Of a DNA stretch of 57,451 bases, positions 16,742-24,615 are shown piece after piece. Where the stretch lies: assembly GCF_008039615.1 (NCBI RefSeq), contig NZ_VDUZ01000055.1, forward strand, positions 1 through 57,451, written 5' to 3'. The position numbers and the translations under genes are program-made. The notes beneath the pieces are model-generated. The model was not told the DNA's origin. It made no database searches and was given only the letters and a program-made list of their open reading frames with translations. Numbering within the stretch: position 1 is the stretch's first letter; each line of letters opens with the position of its first letter. The DNA comes from Vineibacter terrae (GTDB lineage: Bacteria; Pseudomonadota; Alphaproteobacteria; Reyranellales; Reyranellaceae).

Positions 16742-18997
16742 ATGCGCTGGGAGACGATGCTGAGATCGCTGGTGCTGGCGTTGGGCCTGCTGATGGCAAT
16801 GGCGGCCGGCGGCAGCCTCCGGCTGGCGGCGCAGCAGGCGCCGCCAGCGCCACCGCCTGGAATGACGCAGCAGCAGTTCGACGCCCTGGTCGAGGCGATC
16901 AGCGCCGCCGTCGTCAAGAAGCTGAGCGAGCAGGGCACGCTTCCGGCCAAGCCGGCGCCTTCCGGCGGGGCGACCTCGACGGCGTCCGACGATGACGACA
17001 GGTTCCGCGACGAATCGCGCGTGATGGCCGACCGGGTGCGGGCCGTCAGCGCAGCGTTCCCTGAGCTGATCCGCCACAGCGGCGAGATGATCGGCCGCCT
17101 CGACCGGCGGCCGACCGGCGGTACCGGGCCGGGGGCTTTCCTTCTATTGCTGGCGCTGGCCGTGGCGCTCGGCCTGGCAGCCGAGCTCGCGACACGCTAC
17201 GCGCTGGCGCGGGCGCGCCGGGGCGTTTTGCACGGCCATGACGCGGCACCCGGCCCGTGGCGCCTGCTGGGATTGGCGGCGGTCGACACCGTGCCGATCC
17301 TGGTGCTGGCGGTGGTGGCGCGCGCCGTCGGCGGCTGGTGGTTCGCGGGCGAGGACACGCAGGCGCGGCTGGCGACGCTCGTCCTCTACGGCCTTGTCGC
17401 CTGGCGCTCCTATGTCCTGATCTTCCGACTGTGGTTCCGCACCGACCTGCCGGTCGCGCGCATCGTGCCGGTGAACGATGCCGACGCGCGCCGCATCTAT
17501 CATACGCTGTCGATGGTCACCGCGATCATGGCGGCAGTGCGTTCCTGGAACCTGTTCCTGCACGGCTACGGCACCGCGCCGGACGTGATGGCGGCGGCGG
17601 CGGTCGCCAGCAACATCTTCGTCACCGTCGTCTATGTCGCGGCGGCCTGGTACACGCGCGAGGCGATCGCCCGCTGGTTCGTGGCCATGGTCGAGCATCA
17701 GCACCACGCCGGCGACCATATCCGCGCTGCCCTGGCACGACGCTGGATCATCTTCGCCCTGATCCTTTTCCTCGGCATCGCGGCGGCGCATCTCTACGAG
17801 GTGATCTTCGCGCATTTCGAGGTATCGGCGGCGGTGATCCGCACGCTGGCGATCATCGTCGGCCTGGTGCTGCTCGAGACCCTGTTCGACTACGCGACGC
17901 GCCGGCTGGCGCAGCCGGCGGCGACGGACGAGGCCGGGGTCGCCGAGCCCCGGTTTGTCGATGTCGCCGCCCGCTGCATGCGTGTGCTTGTGCGCATCGT
18001 GGCGCTGCTGATCGTGGCCGAGACCTGGGTGGTCGAGGTTCTGGCGCTGGTGCGTCCGCAGGATCTGTGGCGCGTCGCCCGCTCGGGCGTCACCGCTGGC
18101 GCGACCCTCTTCCTTGCCTTCGTGGCCTGGGAGCTCGTGAAGTTCCTGGCCCAGCGCTACGCCGTGCGCAACCCGGTCCTGCTGCCGGGCGGCGACCCGG
18201 AGGACTTGGGGGAGGGCACGGTGCCCAGCAACGTGTCGCGCCTGCGCACCTTGCTGCCGGTGATGCGGGTGGCGATGGCCGTCATCATCGTGGTGCTCAC
18301 GGTCCTGATCGTGCTGTCGGAGCTGGGGGTGAACATCGCGCCCCTGATCGCCGGCGCCTCGGTGGTGGGCCTGGCGATCTCGTTCGGCAGCCAGACGCTG
18401 GTGCGAGATATCGTGTCGGGGATCTTCTACCTGGCCGACGACGCTTTCCGCGTCGGCGAGTATCTCGATGCCGGCAAGGCCAAGGGCACCGTGGAAGGCT
18501 TCACCCTGCGCTCGATCCGGCTGCGCCACCAGAACGGGCAGGTGCACACCATTCCGTTCGGCCAGCTCGGCCAGATCACCAACTTCAGCCGCGACTGGAC
18601 GACGGTGAAGTTCAACCTGCGCTTCGCGCGCAACACCGATTTGGAGAAGGTGCGCAGGGCGGTCAAGAAGATCGGCCTGGAGATGATGGCCGAGCCCGAG
18701 CTCAAGCGCGACATGCTGCAGCCGCTGAAGCTGCAGGGCGTCGCCGATATCGCCGACAATGCGCTGGTGCTGCGCTTCAAGTTCACCTGCCGGCCGATCA
18801 AGCCGAGCTATATCCAGCGCCAGGCGGTGAAGCGCATGTTCCAGGCCTTCCCGGCGCTGGGCATCGAGTTCGCGCAGGCCACCATCAGCGTCCAGTCGCT
18901 GGGCGGCGCCGCCGTCGATCCGGCGCTGGGTGGCGCCGCGGCGGCAACCACCCTGTCTTCGGCACAGACCGCCGCAGCGGCAGGCGGCGGCGCCTGA
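16742..18997 (+). CDS. Large mechanosensitive channel of the MscS family
   Basis: This 751-residue inner-membrane protein is much longer than MscS itself (about 290), like MscK/YbiO-type channels. It has a signal peptide (MLRSLVLALGLLMAMAAGG), a periplasmic region to about 130, several spans, and a C-terminal MscS pore and beta domain (IAPLIAGASVVGLAISFGSQ, then FYLADDAFRVGEYL). It would open on membrane tension during osmotic downshock. Start at 16742 (GGGGATCC upstream) or 16757 (GGGAG upstream) are both possible. The next gene begins six bases after the stop. The C-terminal tail is alanine-rich and low in complexity. Confidence 0.92.
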   Translation: MRWETMLRSLVLALGLLMAMAAGGSLRLAAQQAPPAPPPGMTQQQFDALVEAISAAVVKKLSEQGTLPAKPAPSGGATSTASDDDDRFRDESRVMADRVRAVSAAFPELIRHSGEMIGRLDRRPTGGTGPGAFLLLLALAVALGLAAELATRYALARARRGVLHGHDAAPGPWRLLGLAAVDTVPILVLAVVARAVGGWWFAGEDTQARLATLVLYGLVAWRSYVLIFRLWFRTDLPVARIVPVNDADARRIYHTLSMVTAIMAAVRSWNLFLHGYGTAPDVMAAAAVASNIFVTVVYVAAAWYTREAIARWFVAMVEHQHHAGDHIRAALARRWIIFALILFLGIAAAHLYEVIFAHFEVSAAVIRTLAIIVGLVLLETLFDYATRRLAQPAATDEAGVAEPRFVDVAARCMRVLVRIVALLIVAETWVVEVLALVRPQDLWRVARSGVTAGATLFLAFVAWELVKFLAQRYAVRNPVLLPGGDPEDLGEGTVPSNVSRLRTLLPVMRVAMAVIIVVLTVLIVLSELGVNIAPLIAGASVVGLAISFGSQTLVRDIVSGIFYLADDAFRVGEYLDAGKAKGTVEGFTLRSIRLRHQNGQVHTIPFGQLGQITNFSRDWTTVKFNLRFARNTDLEKVRRAVKKIGLEMMAEPELKRDMLQPLKLQGVADIADNALVLRFKFTCRPIKPSYIQRQAVKRMFQAFPALGIEFAQATISVQSLGGAAVDPALGGAAAATTLSSAQTAAAAGGGA

Positions 18998-19003
18998 CAA
19001 GCG

Positions 19004-19792
19004 ATGCCCTATCCACCCGAGCGCATCGTCTGCCTCACCGAGGAAACCGTCGAGACGCTCTATCTCCTGGGCGAGGAACGACGCATCGTCGGCGTGTCGG
19101 GCTACGCCGTGCGCCCGCCGCGGGTGCGCCGCGAGAAGCCGCGCGTCTCGGCCTTCATCTCCGCCGATGTGCCGAAGATCCTGGCGCTGCGGCCCGATCT
19201 GGTGCTGACCTTCTCCGACCTGCAGGCCGATATCGTGCGCGAGCTGGTGAAGGCCGGCGTTGCGGTGCATGCGTTCAACCAGCGCGACCTCGACGGCATC
19301 CTGGCGATGATCCGCATGCTGGGCGCGCTGGTAGGCTGCGCGGCGCGCGCAGCGATGCTGGCCGACGACCTGGCGCGTCGCCTGGACGAGATGCGAGCGG
19401 CGCAGCCGTCGGCGGCGCGCCGGCCGCGCGTCTACTTCGAGGAGTGGGATGAGCCGATGATCTGCGGCATCCGCTGGGTGTCGCAGCTGATCGACATCGC
19501 CGGCGGAACCGACATCTTCGCCGACCGTGCGCTGGCCCCGGGGGCGGCGGGGCGGATCGTGGCCACCGCCGACGTGGTCGCCGGCGCGCCCGACGTGATC
19601 GTCGGCTCCTGGTGCGGCAAGAAGTTCGTGCCGGCGCGGATCACCGCCCGGCCGGGCTTCGACACCATTCCCGCCGTGCAGCGCCAGGCGCTTTACGAGG
19701 TCAAGTCGCCGATCATCCTGCAGCCTGGCCCGGCGGCGCTGACAGATGGCATCGACCGGCTGCGTGCGATCATCGCGTCGTTGACAGGGTAG
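19004..19792 (+). CDS. BtuF-like (cobalamin/siderophore-type) substrate-binding fold protein lacking a signal peptide
   Basis: This 262-residue protein has the two-lobed helical-backbone binding fold (PF01497). It begins PERIVCLTEETVETLYLLGE, has the middle IKxLxPDLV-like segment KILALRPDLVLTFSD, and the second lobe GIRWVSQLIDIAGGTDIFAD. Members of the PF01497 family carry vitamin B12, haem or ferric siderophores to an ABC permease. Here no signal peptide or lipobox is present, and no permease or ATPase is nearby. It may be cytoplasmic, as is seen for some stand-alone cobalamin-binding proteins. It is six bases behind the MscS gene, so it may be co-transcribed. Confidence 0.8.
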   Translation: MPYPPERIVCLTEETVETLYLLGEERRIVGVSGYAVRPPRVRREKPRVSAFISADVPKILALRPDLVLTFSDLQADIVRELVKAGVAVHAFNQRDLDGILAMIRMLGALVGCAARAAMLADDLARRLDEMRAAQPSAARRPRVYFEEWDEPMICGIRWVSQLIDIAGGTDIFADRALAPGAAGRIVATADVVAGAPDVIVGSWCGKKFVPARITARPGFDTIPAVQRQALYEVKSPIILQPGPAALTDGIDRLRAIIASLTG

Positions 19793-19814
19793 GGATAGGA
19801 CATACCTCGTACCC

Positions 19815-19855
19815 GTAAACTGCTACTTGCTGGTTTACCGGCAAGCAACTATGCA
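19815..19855 (+). promoter_or_regulatory. Candidate promoter with overlapping dyad upstream of the TctC gene
   Basis: TTGCTG (19827-19832), a 17-base spacer and TATGCA (19850-19855) make a modest sigma-70 promoter. The dyad GTAAAC-N12-GTTTAC (19815-19820 and 19833-19838) overlaps its -35, as an operator would. Both calls are weak on their own. Confidence 0.35.
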
Positions 19856-19885
19856 AGCCTGGGCAGTGTTGGGGAGGAGGAAGCA

Positions 19886-20866
19886 ATGGGTTCATGCGTT
19901 ACCAGACGCGGCTTTGTTGCCGGCGCAGCCGCCTTGTCGGCAGGAGCGGCGCGTCCAGCATCGGCTCAGGCGCTGCCGACCGGCACATTGCGGATGCTGA
20001 TCGGCTTTCCGGCCGGCGGCGGATCCGATGTCATGGGCCGATTGATCGCTGACAAGATGCGGCAACGGACGGGTGCCAACATCGTCATCGAGAACAAGAC
20101 AGGCGCCAGCGGCATGATCGCGGCGGAACAGCTCAAGAACGGGCCGGCCGACGGCTCGGTCGTGATGTTCACGCCCAGCGCGACCCTCGCGGCCCGGTTG
20201 ACGAACGACTCGGTCGGGTTCGATCCGCAGAAGGATTTCGCGACCACGGGCCTGGTCGGCACCGTGCAGACGGCGTTTGCGGTTTCGCCGACCTTGGGCG
20301 TGAACACATTTCCCGAATACGTCGAATGGGTGAAGCGCAATCCAGGCCAGGCCAACTTCGGCACAACCGCGCTGGGCTCGTTCACGCATTTCGTGGGCGT
20401 GATGCTCGGCAATGCGGCGGGCGTCAAGCTTGAGCCCGTGCCGTATCGCGGCGCGGCGCCGCTCGTCGCCGACCTGAGCGGCGGGCATATTGCCGCCGGC
20501 TGCGGCGGCCTCACGGACTTCCTGGAACACCATCGCGGCGGCAAGCTGCGGATCGTGGTGACGGCAGGCGGCGCGCGGGCCCAGGCTGCGCCCGAGATCC
20601 CGACGGCGCAGGAGATCGGCTACAAGGATATCCTGATCGAAGGCTGGTACACATTCTTTGCCCCGGCCCGAACGCCGAAGCCGCTGATCGACGCCTGGAG
20701 CCGCGAGATCGCCGCGGTGGTGGCCGATCCGGTGGTCCGCGACCGCCTCGTGACCCTGGGGCTCGATCCGCAGCCCGGCGCTCCCGACGTGTTCGCCGAG
20801 CGCATGGATCATGATCTGCGCCGCTGGAAGCAGATCATCGACGCCATCGGCTACAAGCCGACCTGA
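19886..20866 (+). CDS. Bug/TctC-family tripartite tricarboxylate transporter substrate-binding protein
   Basis: This periplasmic binding protein of the Bug (TctC) family has 326 residues, the normal length. The signal sequence has a twin-arginine-like start (VTRRGFVAGAA) and ends PASAQ. The family's first motif is GFPAGGGSDVMGRL. These proteins bind carboxylates or other small organic acids, and many genomes contain orphan copies without TctA/TctB, as here. GGGGAGGAGG precedes the ATG. The gene is 16 bases upstream of an enoyl-CoA hydratase gene, so its ligand may feed that acyl-CoA pathway; this is inference. Confidence 0.9.
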   Translation: MGSCVTRRGFVAGAAALSAGAARPASAQALPTGTLRMLIGFPAGGGSDVMGRLIADKMRQRTGANIVIENKTGASGMIAAEQLKNGPADGSVVMFTPSATLAARLTNDSVGFDPQKDFATTGLVGTVQTAFAVSPTLGVNTFPEYVEWVKRNPGQANFGTTALGSFTHFVGVMLGNAAGVKLEPVPYRGAAPLVADLSGGHIAAGCGGLTDFLEHHRGGKLRIVVTAGGARAQAAPEIPTAQEIGYKDILIEGWYTFFAPARTPKPLIDAWSREIAAVVADPVVRDRLVTLGLDPQPGAPDVFAERMDHDLRRWKQIIDAIGYKPT

Positions 20867-20882
20867 AGGGAGGTTCGCCGCC

Positions 20883-21707
20883 GTGACCGACACAGCCACG
20901 CTCACCGAGGTCAGCAACGGCGTCATGACCGTCACGCTGAACCGGCCCGCCAAGCTCAATGCCTACAACCAGCAGATGGGACGCGAGCTGGTCGCCGCCT
21001 TCCGGCGCGCCGATACCGACGATGACGTCCGCGTCGTCATCGTCACCGGCGCCGGCCGCGCTTTCTGCGCCGGCGCCGACATGTCGCGGGACAGCGGCTT
21101 CTTCGCCAAGGACGGCGAATCGCCGGACCCTGGTCCGGAGGACCGGTTCGTCACGCGCATCTTCGAATGCCTGAAGCCGGTGATCGCCGCGATCAACGGC
21201 CCGGCCGTGGGCGTCGGCATCACCCTGGCGCTGCCCATGGATATCCGGATCGCCACCGATGCGGCGCGCTTTGGCTTCGTCTTCACACGCCGCGGCCTGG
21301 TGCCGGAGGCGGGCAGCGCCTGGTTCCTGCCGCGGGTCGTGGGCCTGCCGCAGGCGCTGCGTTGGATCTATGCCGGGGCGATGGTGAGCGCCGAGGAGGC
21401 GCTCAAGGCCGGCCTGGTCTCGGAGATCGTGCCGCCCGATCGGCTGCTGGCGCGGGCCCAGGAGATCGCGCGCGAGATCGCCGACAACACCTCGCCGGTG
21501 GCCACGGCCCTGTCGCGCCAGCTCCTGTGGCGCGCATCGGCGGCCGATCACCCCGACGCGGCGCTGGCCGTCGACGCGACCTTGAACCGGGCGCTGGCGA
21601 CCTCGCCGGAGGCGAAGGAGGGGATCGCGGCCTTCCTGGAGAAGCGTCCTCCGCGCTTTCCGGGGCGGCCCAGCCGTGACCTGCCGCCGCCCTATCCGTG
21701 GTGGTAG
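20883..21707 (+). CDS. Enoyl-CoA hydratase/isomerase family protein
   Basis: This is a crotonase-fold enzyme of 274 residues acting on an acyl-CoA. It shows [14 protein letters not shown], the first oxyanion-hole segment AFCAGADMS, the second [13 protein letters not shown], and a catalytic-side Glu in [15 protein letters not shown]. The start is a GTG at 20883 with GGGAGG nine bases upstream; the longer frame from 20811 overlaps the TctC gene and is rejected. It forms a probable operon with TctC (16 bases before) and the APH-type gene (two bases after). Whether it hydrates or isomerises is not decidable here. Confidence 0.9.
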   Translation: MTDTATLTEVSNGVMTVTLNRPAKLNAYNQQMGRELVAAFRRADTDDDVRVVIVTGAGRAFCAGADMSRDSGFFAKDGESPDPGPEDRFVTRIFECLKPVIAAINGPAVGVGITLALPMDIRIATDAARFGFVFTRRGLVPEAGSAWFLPRVVGLPQALRWIYAGAMVSAEEALKAGLVSEIVPPDRLLARAQEIAREIADNTSPVATALSRQLLWRASAADHPDAALAVDATLNRALATSPEAKEGIAAFLEKRPPRFPGRPSRDLPPPYPWW

Positions 21708-21709
21708 CC

Positions 21710-22762
21710 ATGGCCGTCACCGCCGAGACACTGCCCGTCGCGCCCCGGCATCGCTTCGATGAGGCGTCGCTCGACCGCTACCTCGCACGCAATCTCGAGG
21801 GCTATCGCGGCGCGCTGCAGGTGCGCCAGTTCGGAAGCGGCCAGTCGAACCCGACATTCCTGCTGTCGCTGGACATGGCCGGCGGCGAGCGCCGCGATCT
21901 GGTGCTGCGCAAGAAGCCGCCCGGCAAGCTGGTGGCTTCGGCGCATCAGGTCGATCGCGAGTACCGCGTCATCAGCGCCTTGGCCGGCACCGGCGTGCCG
22001 GTTCCCACGACCCGGCTGCTGTGCACCGACGACAGCGTCATCGGCCAGATGTTCTATGTCATGGAGTGCGTCGAAGGCCGGATCCTTACCGACTCGACAT
22101 TGCCGGGCATGACGCCGGCGGAGCGCGCCGCCATCTTCGATTCGATGAACGACGTGCTGGCCCGGCTGCACAAAGTCGACGTCGAGGCGGTCGGGCTGTC
22201 CGACTACGGCCGGCACGGCCAATATGTGGCGCGGCAGATCGCGCGCTGGGCCCGGCAGTACCAGGACTCGAAGACCGACGACATCGAGGCGATGGATCGC
22301 CTGATCCCGTTCCTGACGGCGAACATACCGGCCGAAGACCCGACCACGATCGTGCACGGCGACTACCGGCTGGGCAACCTGATCGTCCATCCCACGGAGC
22401 CGCGCGTCGTGGCGGTGCTCGACTGGGAGCTCAGCACGCTGGGCCATCCGCTGTGCGACCTGGCCTACAACTGCATCGGCTACCATTTCGACACCCCGCC
22501 ACATGGCTTCGCCGGCGCCGATCTGAGCACCAGCGGCCACCCGTCGGAAGCCGCTTACGTGGCCGCCTACTGCGCCCGCACCGGGCGCAGCCGCGTCGAG
22601 CACTTTACGTTCTACCTGGCGTTCTCGCTGTTCCGCCTCGCCGCCATCGCCCAGGGTGTCTACAAGCGTCATCTCGACGGCACCGCCGCCTCGCCGGACG
22701 CGGTGCGCAGCCGTGACGCCGCCCGGCAGCGCGCCGAGCTGGCCTGGAGCCTGGTGTCATAG
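21710..22762 (+). CDS. APH-type phosphotransferase family protein (ACAD10/11 N-terminal-like)
   Basis: This 350-residue protein has an aminoglycoside-phosphotransferase/kinase fold. The nucleotide-binding start is [16 protein letters not shown], the catalytic loop HGDYRLGNL (about 215-223) and the metal-binding [16 protein letters not shown]. This group resembles the kinase domain of mammalian ACAD10/11, which phosphorylates 4-hydroxyacyl-CoAs before their breakdown, and in bacteria is commonly beside acyl-CoA genes. It is two bases after the enoyl-CoA hydratase stop, supporting a role in hydroxyacyl-CoA use. I see no link to antibiotic resistance. Confidence 0.88.
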   Translation: MAVTAETLPVAPRHRFDEASLDRYLARNLEGYRGALQVRQFGSGQSNPTFLLSLDMAGGERRDLVLRKKPPGKLVASAHQVDREYRVISALAGTGVPVPTTRLLCTDDSVIGQMFYVMECVEGRILTDSTLPGMTPAERAAIFDSMNDVLARLHKVDVEAVGLSDYGRHGQYVARQIARWARQYQDSKTDDIEAMDRLIPFLTANIPAEDPTTIVHGDYRLGNLIVHPTEPRVVAVLDWELSTLGHPLCDLAYNCIGYHFDTPPHGFAGADLSTSGHPSEAAYVAAYCARTGRSRVEHFTFYLAFSLFRLAAIAQGVYKRHLDGTAASPDAVRSRDAARQRAELAWSLVS

Positions 22763-22781
22763 AAGCGACTGCAAAGCAGGA

Positions 22782-22812
22782 CTGTCACCCCGAACGCAGC
22801 GAGGGGTGACAG
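22782..22812. repeat. Short palindrome, possible transcript end
   Basis: CTGTCACCCC at 22782-22791 and GGGGTGACAG at 22803-22812 are perfect arms around GAACGCAGCGA. It resembles a shortened member of the GTCATCC repeat family. It lies 20 bases after the APH-type gene and may end its transcript, though no T-run follows. Confidence 0.6.
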
Positions 22813-22895
22813 TGAAGATGTCGGGATGACAGCCGGCTCGCTTTTGGCCCGCCTGGCGGATATCGTCGCGCCCCCGCGGCGATCAGAAATCCGTC

Positions 22896-23783
22896 ATGCC
22901 TCCCACCCATATCGTGCTCGCGCTGATCGTTGCCGTCATCTGGGGCTTCAATTTCGCAGCCATTCGGATCGGCCTCGAGTCGTTCCCGCCGCTGCTGCTG
23001 ACCGGGCTGCGCTTCCTGATCGCCGCCGTGCCGGTGTTGTGGCTGGCGCGGCCGGCAGTGTCCTGGCCACTGATGCTGGCGATCGCCGGGAGCTGGTATG
23101 TGGCGCAGTTCGCCTTGCTGTTCAGCGCCATGGCGGCCGGCCTGGCACCCGGCATCGCCGCCGTCCTCGATCACATGCAGGCGCCGTTCACCATCCTCTT
23201 CGCCCTGGCGATCGGCGAGCGGCCGACACGGCGGCAGGTCGCCGGCATGCTCACGGCGCTGGCCGGCCTGGGGCTGGTCGGCCTGTCGATCGGCGGCGAT
23301 GTCACCGCCACCGGTTTCGTCCTGGCGGTCGGCGCCGGCGCCAGCTGGGCGCTGGGCAACGTGATTTACAAGCGGGTGAGGGCGGTCGAGATGTCGCCGA
23401 TGATCGCGTGGCTGAGCCTGGTGGCGGCATTGCCGTCGCTGGGCCTGAGCGCCGCGGCCGAAGGACCGATGCGCGTGCTGGCGGCGCTGGCCTCGGCATC
23501 ATGGGCAGGCTGGGTGGCGCTGGCGTATCTCGGCATCGCCGCCACGCTGCTGGCCTGGTGGATGTGGGCCTATCTGCTGGCCCGGCATCCGGCCTCGACC
23601 GTGGCGCCCTTCGCGCTGCTGGTGCCAGTGATCAGCGCTGTCGTTTCCTTCCTGGCCTTCGGCGAGCGCTTCGGCCCGCTGCGCTTCAGCGGCATGGCGC
23701 TGATCGTCGGTGGACTGGCAATCGTTGCGCTTCCTCTGCACACTATATGGCAGCGGCTCCACGGCGCGACAGGCCCGAGATAA
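22896..23783 (+). CDS. EamA/DMT-family transporter
   Basis: This ten-span drug/metabolite transporter has 295 residues and two EamA repeats (about 5-135 and 145-285). It begins THIVLALIVAVIWGFNFAAI, whose VIWGFNF matches the family's usual start. Members export amino acids, amines or other metabolites; the close EamA relatives with this start are often annotated as O-acetylserine/cysteine exporters, which remains untested here. It is preceded by a short palindrome and followed two bases later by the lipoprotein's first in-frame ATG. Confidence 0.88.
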   Translation: MPPTHIVLALIVAVIWGFNFAAIRIGLESFPPLLLTGLRFLIAAVPVLWLARPAVSWPLMLAIAGSWYVAQFALLFSAMAAGLAPGIAAVLDHMQAPFTILFALAIGERPTRRQVAGMLTALAGLGLVGLSIGGDVTATGFVLAVGAGASWALGNVIYKRVRAVEMSPMIAWLSLVAALPSLGLSAAAEGPMRVLAALASASWAGWVALAYLGIAATLLAWWMWAYLLARHPASTVAPFALLVPVISAVVSFLAFGERFGPLRFSGMALIVGGLAIVALPLHTIWQRLHGATGPR

Positions 23784-23806
23784 GCATGGACAAAGGAGAG
23801 ACCGAG

Positions 23807-24583
23807 TTGCTGACCCCGTCGAAAATGATCGTCATCGCCGGCGCCATGGCGCTGCTGGGCGCTTGCGCCGAGCGATTTGGACCGGATTCCGGCACGTTCC
23901 CGGTGGCCGCCATCCGCGCCGACATGGCCACGCTCAATCTCGTGCCGGCCGATTTCGACCGCATCCTGGAGCCGGTGCCGTCCTTCTACCGATGGGCGCC
24001 GCAGGACGTGCCGGTGGCGCTGGTGATGGGCGCCGGGCTGGATCGTGCCTGCGCCCGCAAGACGTCGGCGCTGCTTGATCAGTCGCTGGCGGAACTGTCG
24101 CGCGATAGCGGCATCCGCTTCACGCGCGCCGCCGACCCGGCGCAGGCCAAGATCCTGCTCGAGCTGGCGGCGGCACCGGCGGCGGAGAAGGCTTTTCGCG
24201 AGGCGGCGCCCCTCAACCTGACAGAGACCTTGCGCAATCCGCCGACCGAAGGGCCCAAACGCTGGGAAGCCTGGCAGCTCTCGGACACCAGCAAGAAGAC
24301 CATCGAGCGGGCCTATGTCTTCGACGGCAAGCATTACACTGAGAACAGCAGCCGCAACCCGCGGCTGAACGCCTGCAAGCCCTTCGATTTTCCGCAATTC
24401 CTGCGCTACGCCTCGTGGAAGCTGGAGATCGCGCCGCTGAACTGGGGCCTGGAGAAGCAATATACCGAGGCCCAGCTGCTGACCTACGACCGCATGCTGC
24501 TGCGCATCGTCAACGCATCTGCTGTCGCGCCCGGCGCGTCAGGTCGCGAGGTGGCCTTCCGCCTTAAGCGCGCGCTGCAGTGA
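23807..24583 (+). CDS. Putative lipoprotein of unknown function
   Basis: I do not recognise a named family. The protein has a short basic-hydrophobic signal (KMIVIAGAMALLGAC) with a clear lipobox, so it is a membrane-anchored lipoprotein of about 258 residues. I prefer the TTG at 23807 because AAAGGAGAG lies just upstream; an in-frame ATG at 23786 has a poor ribosome site. The mature part is mixed alpha/beta without repeats. It carries two later cysteines (DRACARK and LNACKPF) that might form a disulfide. It is almost contiguous with the EamA gene and convergent with the patatin gene. Confidence 0.75.
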   Translation: MLTPSKMIVIAGAMALLGACAERFGPDSGTFPVAAIRADMATLNLVPADFDRILEPVPSFYRWAPQDVPVALVMGAGLDRACARKTSALLDQSLAELSRDSGIRFTRAADPAQAKILLELAAAPAAEKAFREAAPLNLTETLRNPPTEGPKRWEAWQLSDTSKKTIERAYVFDGKHYTENSSRNPRLNACKPFDFPQFLRYASWKLEIAPLNWGLEKQYTEAQLLTYDRMLLRIVNASAVAPGASGREVAFRLKRALQ

Positions 24584-24615
24584 TCTCGTGGGCGCGTGCC
24601 GTCCAGCACGCAGGC

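Noticed and set aside
17144-19270. Minus-strand open frame of about 700 codons opposite the MscS gene
   Set aside because: Low-complexity composition (H, R, D, Q) and no ribosome site; the plus strand has clear MscS domains.
21710-22762. Aminoglycoside resistance gene
   Set aside because: Motifs and neighbours fit the ACAD10/11-like acyl-CoA kinase group, not resistance phosphotransferases.
22826-23806. Long upstream extension of the lipoprotein frame
   Set aside because: It is the shadow of the EamA gene, which has ten convincing membrane spans in its own frame.
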